This document shows, piece after piece, positions 7,846 through 16,342 of a stretch of DNA of 33,429 nt. Source of the DNA: Streptomyces sp. B93 (lineage in GTDB: Bacteria > Actinomycetota > Actinomycetes > Streptomycetales > Streptomycetaceae). Every line of letters starts with the position of its first letter. The stretch's first letter is position 1. The notes beneath the pieces are model-generated. The model did no database searches. It was not told where the DNA came from and was given only the letters and a program-made list of their open reading frames with translations. The position numbers were made by a program, and so were the translations under genes. The DNA is taken from the NCBI RefSeq assembly GCF_018070565.1, contig NZ_JAGPXL010000059.1:1-33429 (forward strand), written 5' to 3'.

Positions 7846-9564
7846 ATGGGTCACGGTCACGGCCACGGACACGGCCACCACCACGGACACCACCACGATC
7901 ACGATCACGGGCACTCGACGGCCCCCCTGCCCGCCGCCTTCGACACCTCCGTGCCGGACGAGGCCCTCTCCCCCGAGCAGCAGTCGCGCCGCTCGCTGCT
8001 GCGCCGCGCCGGGCTCCTCGGCGCGGGCCTCGCGGCCACCAGCGTGGTCGGCTCGGCCGCCGCCCCCGCCTACGCCACGGCCGCCTCCTCCGGCAGCCGC
8101 AAGAAGAACGGATTCCTGTGGCTGGCCGGTGACCACCACATCCACACCCAGTACAGCAGCGACGGCAAGTACCGCGTCGTCGACCAGGTCCGCCAGGGCG
8201 CCCGCTACGGCATGGACTGGCTGGTCATCACCGACCACGGCAGCACCACGCACGCCAGGATCGGTGTCGACAAGGTCAACCCCGACATCCAGCAGGCCCG
8301 CGCCGCCTACGAGGACACCCTCGTCTTCCAGGGCCTGGAGTGGAACATCCCCGCCGCCGAGCACGGCACGGTCTTCGTGCACCCCGGCAAGAACGAGGTC
8401 TCCGTCCTCAAGCAGTTCGAGACCGACTACGACGGCAGCGTCAAGGGCGCCTCCGACTCCACCCCCGCCAACGAGGCCCTCGCCATCGCGGGCCTGAACT
8501 TCCTCGCGGAGCAGGTGCGGCGGCGCAAGGTCAAGGACGCGCTCATGCTCGCCAACCACCCGGCGCGGCGCGGTGTCGACTCCCCGCACGAGATCCGCGG
8601 CTGGCGCGACGCCACCGGCGCCGACCGGCAGATCGCCGTCGGCTTCGAGGGCGCCCCCGGCCACCAGGCGGGCGGCCTGCCCGCCCCGCTCGGCCCCGGC
8701 CGGGCCCGCGGCATCTACGACAACAACCCCAGCGCCAACTCCTTCGCGGGCTACCCGCCGGAGTCCTACCGCACCTGGGGCGGCTTCGACTGGATGACCG
8801 CCACCGTCGGCGGCCTGTGGGACAGCCTCCTCGCCGAGGGCAAGCCCTGGTGGATCACCGCGAACTCGGACTCGCACCAGAACTACGGCGACACCACCAT
8901 GCGCGGCCCGAACAGCGACTTCAACGCCAACGGCAAGTACGAGGACCCGGTCTACGCCGGTCAGATCGACCTCGCCCAGGCCGACTACTGGCCCGGCTAC
9001 TACAGCCGTACCCACGTCGGCTCCGACGGCTTCTCCTACGCCGCCGTCATGGACGGCATCCGCGCGGGCCGCATCTGGGTCGACCACGGCCAGCTGCTCA
9101 GCGCCCTCGACGTCCGGGTCTCCGGCGGCAGCCGCTGGGCCACCCTGGGCGGCGCCCTGCACGTCAAGAAGGGCACCAAGGTCACCCTGACCGTCGACGT
9201 GGCGCTCGCGGGCGGCCCCAACTGGGCGGGCTTCGTGCCCCGGCTGGCCCGCGTCGACGTCATCCAGGGCGATGTCACCGGCGAGGTCTCCGACAAGGAC
9301 ACCTTCACCGCGCCGACCGCCAGGGTCGTCCGGTCGTACGAGGTCAACAAGTCCACCGGCACGGTCCGCCTCACCTACGACCTCGGCAAGGTCGACCGTC
9401 CCGTCTACGTCCGGCTGCGCGGCACCGACGGCAAGCGCGGCGCGGTCGGCGCGATGGGCGCGGCCGTGGACCCGGCGGGCCCCGCCCTCGATGTCGTCGG
9501 TGACGCCGACCCGTGGCAGGACCTGTGGTTCTACACCAACCCGGTGTGGGTCCTCCCGTCGTGA
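7846..9564 (+). CDS. Tat-exported PHP-domain metallo-phosphoesterase with His-rich leader
   Basis: A 572-residue protein. Residues 1-23 are almost only His, Gly and Asp. A twin-arginine signal (SRRSLLRRAG at 47-56, hydrophobic stretch, cleavage near AYA at 75-77) follows. The mature part has PHP-type metal motifs: DHHIHTQYSSDG (about 96-107) and ITDHG (about 128-132), a central H residue in LANHPARRG, and ANSDSHQNYG later, as in polymerase/histidinol-phosphatase-type trinuclear metal enzymes. A beta-rich C-terminal domain (LDVRVSGGS to the end) follows. The ATG has CAGGAGG about 9 bases before it. Export suggests scavenging of phosphate from an extracellular ester; the substrate is unknown. 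The His-rich tract precedes the signal and would be removed on export. The next gene overlaps the stop by three bases (GTGA). Confidence 0.85.
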   Translation: MGHGHGHGHGHHHGHHHDHDHGHSTAPLPAAFDTSVPDEALSPEQQSRRSLLRRAGLLGAGLAATSVVGSAAAPAYATAASSGSRKKNGFLWLAGDHHIHTQYSSDGKYRVVDQVRQGARYGMDWLVITDHGSTTHARIGVDKVNPDIQQARAAYEDTLVFQGLEWNIPAAEHGTVFVHPGKNEVSVLKQFETDYDGSVKGASDSTPANEALAIAGLNFLAEQVRRRKVKDALMLANHPARRGVDSPHEIRGWRDATGADRQIAVGFEGAPGHQAGGLPAPLGPGRARGIYDNNPSANSFAGYPPESYRTWGGFDWMTATVGGLWDSLLAEGKPWWITANSDSHQNYGDTTMRGPNSDFNANGKYEDPVYAGQIDLAQADYWPGYYSRTHVGSDGFSYAAVMDGIRAGRIWVDHGQLLSALDVRVSGGSRWATLGGALHVKKGTKVTLTVDVALAGGPNWAGFVPRLARVDVIQGDVTGEVSDKDTFTAPTARVVRSYEVNKSTGTVRLTYDLGKVDRPVYVRLRGTDGKRGAVGAMGAAVDPAGPALDVVGDADPWQDLWFYTNPVWVLPS

Positions 9565-10076
9565 CGACCTCCTACGCCCTCACCGCCGACGCCGGTCTGA
9601 GGGACCTGCGCGCGGCCGACCATCTCCTCCAGGCGCTCGCCGCCGGACTCGCCCTCCCCGAGGGCACGTTCGGCTGCACCCATCTGGTGCGGGACGACCG
9701 GCCGCGCGTGGTGGTGTCCTTCGTGTTGCCGTCGGGCGCCCTGCTGGGCCCGGTGCGGGAACGGCTCACGGCCGAGGGGCATGACGTGACGGAAGGTGTT
9801 CCGGACGCGTCCGGCCGGGCGGTCGTCTATCCGGGTGCCCGGGACCTCACCGGCACGCTGACCGTCGCGGACGTGCTGGCCCGGTCCGCGATCGACCGGG
9901 TGACGGTCCTGGGCGCGGCCGGGGAACCGGAGCCGTCCGCCCGTCTTGTGACCCGTGACCATGTGCGCCCGCAGTGGCAGGGCGGTGATCTCGTCCTCAC
10001 CGCGATGCCCGCGATCGGCGGCACCCTCGTCCCCTTCGAGGTGCCGGAACCGACGCCGTGCTGCGCGGACCACTGA
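9561..10076 (+). CDS. Hypothetical protein co-transcribed with the PHP gene
   Basis: A 171-residue protein I do not recognise. It begins at GTG overlapping the PHP stop (GTGA), so translational coupling is likely. It has no signal peptide or membrane helix. Residues about 10-60 (LRDLRAADHLLQALAAGL, VRDDRPRVVVSFVLP) look like a small alpha/beta fold. The end (PIGGTLVPFEVPEPTPCCADH, split here as IGGTLVPFEV plus PEPTPCCADH) carries adjacent Cys residues and a terminal Asp-His that could bind metal. The context suggests a cytoplasmic partner for the metal-loaded PHP enzyme before Tat export, but that is inference. Confidence 0.65.
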   Translation: MTTSYALTADAGLRDLRAADHLLQALAAGLALPEGTFGCTHLVRDDRPRVVVSFVLPSGALLGPVRERLTAEGHDVTEGVPDASGRAVVYPGARDLTGTLTVADVLARSAIDRVTVLGAAGEPEPSARLVTRDHVRPQWQGGDLVLTAMPAIGGTLVPFEVPEPTPCCADH

Positions 10077-10092
10077 GGGCCCGGGAACGAGC

Positions 10093-10157
10093 CAGGCCAT
10101 CGCGCGACTCCCCCCGGTGAACGGGCAGTTGAACCGGGGGGAGCGCGCAATGGCCTG
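10093..10157. terminator. Long bidirectional hairpin between convergent genes
   Basis: The left arm from CAGGCCAT to CTCCCCCCGGT (10093-10118) pairs with the right arm from ACCGGGGGGAG to ATGGCCTG (10133-10157), with one mismatch and one bulged A. The stem is about 24 bp around a 14-base loop. It lies between two convergent stops (10076 and 10257) and lacks a U tract, as many Streptomyces terminators do. It should stop transcription from both sides. Confidence 0.85.
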
Positions 10158-10256
10158 ATCCCTGACTGCCGTGAAGCGGCGTCCGGAAGGGGCCCCCGCG
10201 GCAGGTGACGGTGAGATTATCAGAGCGGTACGCGGGGGTGTCCGGACAGTGACCGG

Positions 10257-13121
10257 TCAGCCCCGCGTCGAGAAGACGAACGAGAACTCGGCCGGGCGGG
10301 CGTGCAGGTGGTACTGGGGCAGGGCGCCCGGTCCGCAGGACTGGGAGCCGATGCCCATCTGGCCGTGGTCCAGGTTGACCCACACCTTGTCGCCGGGGGT
10401 CAGGTCCGTCAGGTGGGCGGCGGCTTCCAGTTGTTCCGTCGTCCAGCGGCGGGCCGTGAACCAGAACGCCGGATCGCCGTCGATGCGCAGACCGCCCAGC
10501 TCCACCCAGTGGACGTCGGCGCGGGCGCCGTTCTCCTGGGGGCGGACGTAGGGGGTCTGGAGGTCGTCGACGGAGGCGGTCCAGCGGGCCGACCGGGAGG
10601 CGGACCGGGTGTCGGGGTAGGCCTCGCCGGGGCCGCCGCCGAACCAGCGGACGCGGCCGGCCCGGGGGAGGGCGAGGCGGACGCCGAGCCGGGGGAGCGG
10701 GAGGGTCCAGTCGCCCTCCGGGACGACGGAGACCGTCAGTTTCAGGCGTTCGCCGTCCGACGCCCAGCGGTAGGCCGTCGCGAGGCCCACCTCGGCTCCG
10801 GCGGGTGCCACCCGGGTGCGCACGGTGAGGCCGGTCCCGTCCGGCTCCACGGCGTCCACCCGGTGCCGCATCCGGTGCAGGCCCAGCTTGCGCCAGAGGG
10901 GGCCGAGGCGGGCGTCGGGCTGCCAGGGGGCGCCCTCGTCGTTGTCGGTGGGGGCCCGCCACACGTCCAGCCGGGGGCCGGTGACCTCCAGGTCGCCGAG
11001 GGCGAGCAGGGTGCCGGTGCGGGCGTCGAAGGTGGCCGGGCCCAGGTGGATGCCGTCGGAGGCGGAGGTGGGGGCGGTGCTCGGGGTGAGGGCCGGGGGG
11101 CGGTGCGGGGTCACGGGGAGCTGGGTCCAGGCCACCACATGGTCCCTCGGGGCCCAGGGGGCGTCCTGGGCGAGCAGGGCGCGGATCGTCCAGCGGGCCT
11201 CCGGGCCCTCGGCGGCGGGCGGTTCGGGGAGTTTCAGCTCCGCCGACTCGCCCGGGGTGAGGGCCGGGACCGACAGGGTGCCCGTCGCCGCCGTCTCGCC
11301 CTCGACGTCGTACGACCAGGTGAAGGTCAGCGCCGACAGGTCGGCGAAGTCGTGGGCGTTGGTGATCCGTACCGAGCCGTCCCTGCCCTGGCCCTCGATG
11401 CGGACCGGTTCGATCACCTTCCGGTACTCCAGCAGGCCCGGTGACGGGGTCCGGTCGGGGAAGAGCAGGCCGTCGCAGACGAAGTTGCCGTCGTGCAGTT
11501 CCTCGCCGAAGTCGCCGCCGTAGGCGAAGCCCAGCTCCGGGTGCCGGATGCCGTGGTCGATCCACTCCCAGACGAAACCGCCCTGGAGACGGTCGTACCG
11601 CTCGAAGAGGCGCTGGTAGTCGGCGAGTCCGCCGGGGCCGTTGCCCATGGCGTGGCCGTACTCGCAGAGGACGAGGGGGAGTCGGCGGCGCTTGCGGGTG
11701 CCGCCGTCGAGGGAGCGGCCGATGCGCTCGACCTCCGCGTGCGGGGGGTACATCCGGGAGTACACGTCGGTGTCGCGGCAGTCGACGTCACCCTCGTAGT
11801 GGACCAGCCGGGAGGCGTCCCGGGCGTGGATCCACTCGGCCATCGCGGTGAGGCCGCGGCCGGTGCCCGCCTCGTTGCCGAGCGACCAGACGACGACCGA
11901 GGGGTGGTTCTTGTCCCGTTCCACCATGCGGGCGGCGCGGTCCAGCAGGGCCGGGGTCCAGCGGTCGTCGTCGACCGGGTTGTCCCGCCAGGACTGCTCG
12001 GTGAAGCCGTGGGTCTCCAGGTCGCACTCGTCGATCACCCACAGGCCGTACTCGTCGCACAGGTCGAGGAAGGCCGGGTGCGGCGGGTAGTGGGAGGTGC
12101 GGACGGCGTTGATGTTGTGCCGCTTCATCAGCAGCACGTCCTGGCGCATGGTCTCCAGGTCCAGGGCGCGGCCGTGCTCGGGGTGCCACTCGTGACGGTT
12201 GACGCCCTTGAAGAGGAGCGGCCTGCCGTTGACCTTGATCAGGCCGTCCTCGAGGGCGACCGTGCGGAAGCCGATGCGCAGCGGCACCCGCTCACCCGGC
12301 GTGGCGAGGACACCGTCGTACAGCGTCGGGGTCTCCGCGGTCCAGGGGTCGACCGGTACGGTCGCCGTCGCGCCGGTGGCGATGTCGATGTCCAGCGCGG
12401 GCACCGTGATCCGGCCCGCGACCCCGGAGTCCACGCACAGCGTGCCCTCGCCCGTGCGGTGGTCGTAGGAGGCGTGCACGAAGAAGTCGGTGACGCTGCC
12501 CTCGGGGCGGTGCAGCAGGGTGACGTCACGGAAGATGCCCGGCAGCCACCACTGGTCCTGGTCCTCCAGGTAGGAGCCCGCCGACCACTGGTGGACCCGG
12601 ACGGCGAGGACGTTCCCGGTGGGCCGCAGCAGCTCGCCGACCGCGAACTCGTGCGGCAGCCGCGAGCCGGTGAACCAGCCCAGCTCCGTGCCGTTGAGCC
12701 ACACCCGGGCGCAGGACTCGACCCCGTCGAAGCGCAGCAGGGCGCCGCCCTCGGACAGCCTGGGCCAGTCCTTCGGCAGGTCGAAGACGCGCACGTGGTC
12801 GCCGGTCGGGTTCTCGGTGGGGACGTGCGGGGGGTCCACCGGGAAGGGGTAGAGGTGGTTGGTGTAGACGGGGGAGCCGAAGGCGCCGTCGCCCTGGAGG
12901 ACCCAGTGGCCGGGGACGGTCACCTCCGCCCAGTCGCGGGTGTCGTGTCCGGGCGCCGCGAAGGCGTCGTCGTGCGCGTCGGCCGTCGCCGAGCGGCGCA
13001 GGCGCCAGGTGCCGTTGAGGGAGAGGGACTTCGCGTCGGACGCCGGGTACCAGGCGCGCGGCGGCAGGACGCCCGCGCCGGGGGTGACGTCCGTGACGTA
13101 GGCGGTGGTGCGCAAAGACAT
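10257..13121 (-). CDS. lacZ: Beta-galactosidase, glycoside hydrolase family 2
   Basis: A 954-residue GH2 beta-galactosidase of the E. coli LacZ type, with no signal peptide, so it acts in the cytoplasm on imported galactosides. The order is a jelly-roll domain (about 30-200), immunoglobulin-like domain, TIM barrel (about 295-600), then the C-terminal domains with the small-chain fold. Catalytic residues are visible: acid/base Glu417 in SLGNEAGTG and nucleophile Glu487 in VLCEYGHAMGN. The active-site strings FKGVNRHEWHPEHGR, RTSHYPPHPAFLDLCDEYGL and GGFVWEWIDHGI are present. The ATG follows AAGGAG by 6 bases. It starts 12 bases after the second permease gene and is the last gene of the sugar operon, ending before a strong bidirectional hairpin. 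Length is slightly below the usual ~1000 residues. Confidence 0.95.
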   Translation of the reverse strand: MSLRTTAYVTDVTPGAGVLPPRAWYPASDAKSLSLNGTWRLRRSATADAHDDAFAAPGHDTRDWAEVTVPGHWVLQGDGAFGSPVYTNHLYPFPVDPPHVPTENPTGDHVRVFDLPKDWPRLSEGGALLRFDGVESCARVWLNGTELGWFTGSRLPHEFAVGELLRPTGNVLAVRVHQWSAGSYLEDQDQWWLPGIFRDVTLLHRPEGSVTDFFVHASYDHRTGEGTLCVDSGVAGRITVPALDIDIATGATATVPVDPWTAETPTLYDGVLATPGERVPLRIGFRTVALEDGLIKVNGRPLLFKGVNRHEWHPEHGRALDLETMRQDVLLMKRHNINAVRTSHYPPHPAFLDLCDEYGLWVIDECDLETHGFTEQSWRDNPVDDDRWTPALLDRAARMVERDKNHPSVVVWSLGNEAGTGRGLTAMAEWIHARDASRLVHYEGDVDCRDTDVYSRMYPPHAEVERIGRSLDGGTRKRRRLPLVLCEYGHAMGNGPGGLADYQRLFERYDRLQGGFVWEWIDHGIRHPELGFAYGGDFGEELHDGNFVCDGLLFPDRTPSPGLLEYRKVIEPVRIEGQGRDGSVRITNAHDFADLSALTFTWSYDVEGETAATGTLSVPALTPGESAELKLPEPPAAEGPEARWTIRALLAQDAPWAPRDHVVAWTQLPVTPHRPPALTPSTAPTSASDGIHLGPATFDARTGTLLALGDLEVTGPRLDVWRAPTDNDEGAPWQPDARLGPLWRKLGLHRMRHRVDAVEPDGTGLTVRTRVAPAGAEVGLATAYRWASDGERLKLTVSVVPEGDWTLPLPRLGVRLALPRAGRVRWFGGGPGEAYPDTRSASRSARWTASVDDLQTPYVRPQENGARADVHWVELGGLRIDGDPAFWFTARRWTTEQLEAAAHLTDLTPGDKVWVNLDHGQMGIGSQSCGPGALPQYHLHARPAEFSFVFSTRG

Positions 13122-13133
13122 CGGTCTCCTTGG

Positions 13134-13967
13134 TCAGCCCTTGATGCCGGTCTGTGCGATGCCCTGGACCAGCCAGCGCTGGAGGAAGAGGAACACGAAC
13201 ACCAGGGGCAGGATGGAAATGGCGGTGGCCATGAAGATCAGATGGAAGTTGACGGTCTGGTTGGTCATGTACGAGGAGAGCGCCACCTGCACCGTCCAGG
13301 CCTGCTCGTCCTGGCCGATGACCAGCGGCCATAGGAAGGCGTTCCAGCCGCTGATGAAGGTGATGGTGGCGATGGCGGCGAAGAAGTTCAGCGAGTTGGG
13401 CACGACGACGCGCCAGTACGCGCCCCAGTAGCCGAGTCCGTCCACGCGCGCCGCCTCCTCCAGTTCCTTGGGGAATCCCAGGAAGTACTGCCGGAAGAGG
13501 AAGCAGGTGAAACCGCTGAACAGCCCCGGAATGACCAGTCCGCGCAGACTGGACACCCATCCGAGTGACGACACCAGCACGAAGCTCGGTACGAAGGTGA
13601 CCGCGGTCGGCACCATCAGGGTCACCAGGACGGCGTAGAAGATCTTGTCGGCGTGCCGGTAGGGGATGCGGGCCAGGCCGTATCCGGCGAGGGAGCACAC
13701 CAGCAGGGTCCCGAGCGTGTGCAGGACGCCGACGACCGCGGAGTTCCACAGGGAGCGGGCGAAGGGGACCGTCGGGTCGTCGAACAGTTCGGTGACGTTG
13801 CCCCACTGGATGTCCGTGGGGAAGAACCGCCACTCCTCGCCGGTGATCTCGGCGTCCGTGGACAGGGCGTTGCGGACGATCAGGTAGAAGGGGACCAGGA
13901 AGAGGAACGCGGCGATGCCGGTGGCGAGGTACAGGCCGGTGCTGGTGGTCGCCCGTCTGGTGTTCAC
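13134..13967 (-). CDS. Sugar ABC transporter permease, MalG type
   Basis: A 277-residue inner-membrane permease of the carbohydrate uptake (CUT1) class. Six hydrophobic segments are seen: near the N-terminus FLFLVPFYLIVRNAL, then VVGVLHTLGTLLVCSLAGYGLA, FYAVLVTLMVPTAVTFVPSFVL, and others to the C-terminal ISILPLVFVFLFLQRWLVQG. The EAA loop that meets the ATPase reads LEEAARVDGLGYWGAYWRVV. The GTG start at 13967 overlaps the upstream permease stop (GTGA) with GAGGAGG 5 bases before it. No ATPase gene is in the operon, so a shared MsiK-type ATPase elsewhere is expected, as known for Streptomyces sugar importers. Confidence 0.92.
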   Translation of the reverse strand: MNTRRATTSTGLYLATGIAAFLFLVPFYLIVRNALSTDAEITGEEWRFFPTDIQWGNVTELFDDPTVPFARSLWNSAVVGVLHTLGTLLVCSLAGYGLARIPYRHADKIFYAVLVTLMVPTAVTFVPSFVLVSSLGWVSSLRGLVIPGLFSGFTCFLFRQYFLGFPKELEEAARVDGLGYWGAYWRVVVPNSLNFFAAIATITFISGWNAFLWPLVIGQDEQAWTVQVALSSYMTNQTVNFHLIFMATAISILPLVFVFLFLQRWLVQGIAQTGIKG

Positions 13968-14854
13968 TTGGCCTCCTCACCCCTCCCGAAGCCCATGAGC
14001 CTGCCCTGGAACAGGGTGACGACGCAGATCAGCAGGGTCAGGATCATCGCGCCCGCGCTGCCCGCGCCGTAGTCCTGGTTCTCGCCCAGCGCGGTGTAGT
14101 ACAGCTCGACCAGTGGCGGGCGGCCCCAGGTGGTCTTGGCGAGCAGGTTGAAGAACTCGTCGAAGGCCTGGTAGGCGGCGACGAGCAGCAGCAGAACCAC
14201 GGCCGTGGAGGTGGCGCGCAGCTGGGGCAGCGTGACATGGCGGAAGGTCTGCCAGCCGGGTCTGGCGCCGTCGAGCGCGGCGGCCTCGTACAGCTCGCGC
14301 GGGATGTTCTGCAGGGCGGCCAGGAACAGGATCATGTAGAAGCCGGACTGGAGCCACAGCCGTACGGTGACGATGACCAGCCAGTACCAGGGCGGGTTGG
14401 GATCGGCGAGCCAGGCGATGCCGTCGACGCCGAACCAGCCGAGCACGGTGTTGGCCAGGCCGAAGCGGACCCCGCTGAACACGGACATCTTCCAGATCAG
14501 CGAGGCGGCGACGAAGCTGACCGCCGTCGGCAGGAAGAACACCGACCGGAAGAACGCCCGCATGAAGCGGATGCGGTTCACCAGCAGCGCGAGCCCCAGG
14601 GAGAGCGCCCAGGTGACGGGGACGACGATCGCGGCGAAGACGGTGAAGGTGACCAGGGCGTCGGTGAAGCGGTCGTTCGTCAGCATGTGCCGGTAGTTGT
14701 CGAAGCCGACGAACGTGCTCGGGGTGACCGTGTAGCGCGCCTCGAAGAAGGACAGGTACGCGCTCCAGCCGATCGGGACATAGACGAAGATCACGAGCCC
14801 GGTGAGGAACGGGCCGGTGAACAGCCAGAAGTTGAGGGTGCGGCCACGGATCAT
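13964..14854 (-). CDS. Sugar ABC transporter permease, MalF type
   Basis: A 296-residue permease pairing with the MalG-type protein. It has an N-terminal helix FWLFTGPFLTGLVIFVYVP, the periplasmic-loop signature FVGFDNYRHMLTND, FFRSVFFLPTAVSFVAASLIW and the EAA loop ELYEAAALDGARPGWQTFRHV. The ATG at 14854 (MIRGRTLN) begins 23 bases after the binding-protein stop; longer readings would overlap that gene. The binding site is weak (AGGAC, about 13 bases before the ATG). The C-terminal tail GFGRGEEAK overlaps the next start. Confidence 0.92.
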   Translation of the reverse strand: MIRGRTLNFWLFTGPFLTGLVIFVYVPIGWSAYLSFFEARYTVTPSTFVGFDNYRHMLTNDRFTDALVTFTVFAAIVVPVTWALSLGLALLVNRIRFMRAFFRSVFFLPTAVSFVAASLIWKMSVFSGVRFGLANTVLGWFGVDGIAWLADPNPPWYWLVIVTVRLWLQSGFYMILFLAALQNIPRELYEAAALDGARPGWQTFRHVTLPQLRATSTAVVLLLLVAAYQAFDEFFNLLAKTTWGRPPLVELYYTALGENQDYGAGSAGAMILTLLICVVTLFQGRLMGFGRGEEAK

Positions 14855-14877
14855 GGTCGGGGTCCGTCCTAGTCGGC

Positions 14878-16146
14878 CTATCCGAACAGCTTCTTCAGCT
14901 CCCGGCCGACGGTCCGGTCCGCCTTGTCGAGGGCCGCCTCGGGGTCCCCGCCCTTGCGGACCGCGTCGGCGACGACGCCCTCCAGGGCGACGATCATCGC
15001 CTGGGTCCAGGCCGGGTTGTCGAAGTGCCCGAACTCGTTGAACAGCCGTACGCCCTCGGCCGCCAGGCCCGTCTTCAGCTTCTCGGCGGACTCGGCGAGG
15101 GAGGTGCGCGGCGGGATGTGGAAGCCGTACGACAGGGCCCAGTCCTCCTGGTGCTCCTTCTGGTCGATCCACAGCCACTTGACGTACTCCTTGGCCTCGT
15201 CGATGTGTCTCGACTTCGCGTTGACGAACATCGACCAGCCGCCGTTGACCACCGCGGGCTTCCCGCCGTCCGCGGACGCGGGGAAGGGGATGATGCCGAC
15301 GTCGTCGCCGAGGGCCTCCTGGATCACCGGCATCGCCCACATCCCGCACCACTGGATGGCGACCAGGCCCTGGGTGATCGCGGAGGGGTCCCACCAGTCG
15401 GCGGGCGCGTCCAGCAGCAGGTGCCCGGCCTCGAACATGGAGCGCAGCTTCGTCAGGCCCTCGGCGACCGCGTCCGTGTGGTAGGCGATCTCGTTTCCGT
15501 CGGTGAGGGTGTCGGCGCCCGTGGACCAGATCAGCGGGTTCATCACCGGGGTGACCGAGTTGCCGAGGAAGACGCCCTTGACCTTGTCGGTGGTGAGCTT
15601 GGCCGCGGCCTCGACCAGTTCGTCCAGGGTGGCGGGGGGTTCGATGCCCGCGTCCGCGAGCAGGGACTTGCGGTAGTAGAAGAACTGCGGGTCGTCGATC
15701 ATACGGACGCCCCAGATCCTCCCGTCGATGGTGTGCGAGGCGATGTCCGCCTGGTTGAAGTCGTCCTTGACCGGTTCGACCAGTTCGGTCAGATCGGCGA
15801 CCTGGCCGCTCCTGACGAGCTGTATCTGGGGGTGGAACTCGAAGACGTCGGGGGCGGTGTCGGTGAGCAGCGCGGAGAACAGCTTGCTCTCGAAGTTGGT
15901 GCCGGTGATCCACTGGGTACGGACGGTGGCCTTGCCGTAGTCCTTGGCGTACCGCTTGATGGCCTGCTCGGTGCCCGCCTCGCCGTAGGCGTGGAAGTAC
16001 TGCACGAGGTTCGGGCCCGACCCGGAGCCGCCGCCCCGTCCGTTGTCGCCGCCGCAGGCGGCCAGCGCCCCCGCGGCGGTCAGGCCCAGGGTGGCGCGCA
16101 GTACGGATCGGCGGTCCCAGTTGGTGTTGCTGCTCAGTGCCGACAT
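14878..16146 (-). CDS. Sugar ABC transporter solute-binding lipoprotein
   Basis: A 422-residue family-1 extracellular binding protein. The N-terminus has both a twin-arginine pair (DRRSVLRAT, residues 11-19) and a lipobox ending LAAC at Cys31, so it is probably exported folded by Tat and lipid-anchored. The mature part shows YFHAYGEAGTEQAIKRYAKD, TDTAPDVFEFHP, GVFLGNSVTPVM and VNGGWSMFVNAKS, as usual in oligosaccharide-binding proteins. The ATG follows AAGGA by about 9 bases. It is the first gene of the permease/beta-galactosidase operon, so the ligand is likely a galactose-containing oligosaccharide; the exact sugar is inference. Confidence 0.93.
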   Translation of the reverse strand: MSALSSNTNWDRRSVLRATLGLTAAGALAACGGDNGRGGGSGSGPNLVQYFHAYGEAGTEQAIKRYAKDYGKATVRTQWITGTNFESKLFSALLTDTAPDVFEFHPQIQLVRSGQVADLTELVEPVKDDFNQADIASHTIDGRIWGVRMIDDPQFFYYRKSLLADAGIEPPATLDELVEAAAKLTTDKVKGVFLGNSVTPVMNPLIWSTGADTLTDGNEIAYHTDAVAEGLTKLRSMFEAGHLLLDAPADWWDPSAITQGLVAIQWCGMWAMPVIQEALGDDVGIIPFPASADGGKPAVVNGGWSMFVNAKSRHIDEAKEYVKWLWIDQKEHQEDWALSYGFHIPPRTSLAESAEKLKTGLAAEGVRLFNEFGHFDNPAWTQAMIVALEGVVADAVRKGGDPEAALDKADRTVGRELKKLFG

Positions 16147-16222
16147 GGCGACGTCCTTGTCTCGAGTGCGGCTGCGGCTCTCACTGACCCCGTGACTCGT
16201 TCGGCTTGCGGTGCGGGACGTT

Positions 16223-16251
16223 AACCTTCGGCCAATACTTCGGCAAGGGGT
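16223..16251. promoter_or_regulatory. Direct repeat in the sugar-operon promoter region
   Basis: Upstream of the binding-protein ATG lies TTCGGCCAATACTTCGGC, two TTCGGC copies 12 bases apart. On the minus strand this reads GCCGAAGTATTGGCCGAAGG, a direct repeat close to a possible -35/-10 pair (TTGCCG, 16 bases, TTAACG). It is the obvious place for control by the upstream ROK repressor, although ROK operators are usually inverted repeats. Confidence 0.35.
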
Positions 16252-16294
16252 TGGACGAAGTGCGTGCGAAATGTTGCGCGGTGTTCGGGATGCC

Positions 16295-16335
<41 letters not shown>

Positions 16336-16342
16336 CGGGGCG

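Noticed and set aside
11493..13334. 613-codon plus-strand frame opposite lacZ
   Set aside because: Antisense to the GH2 catalytic domain and lacks a start signal.
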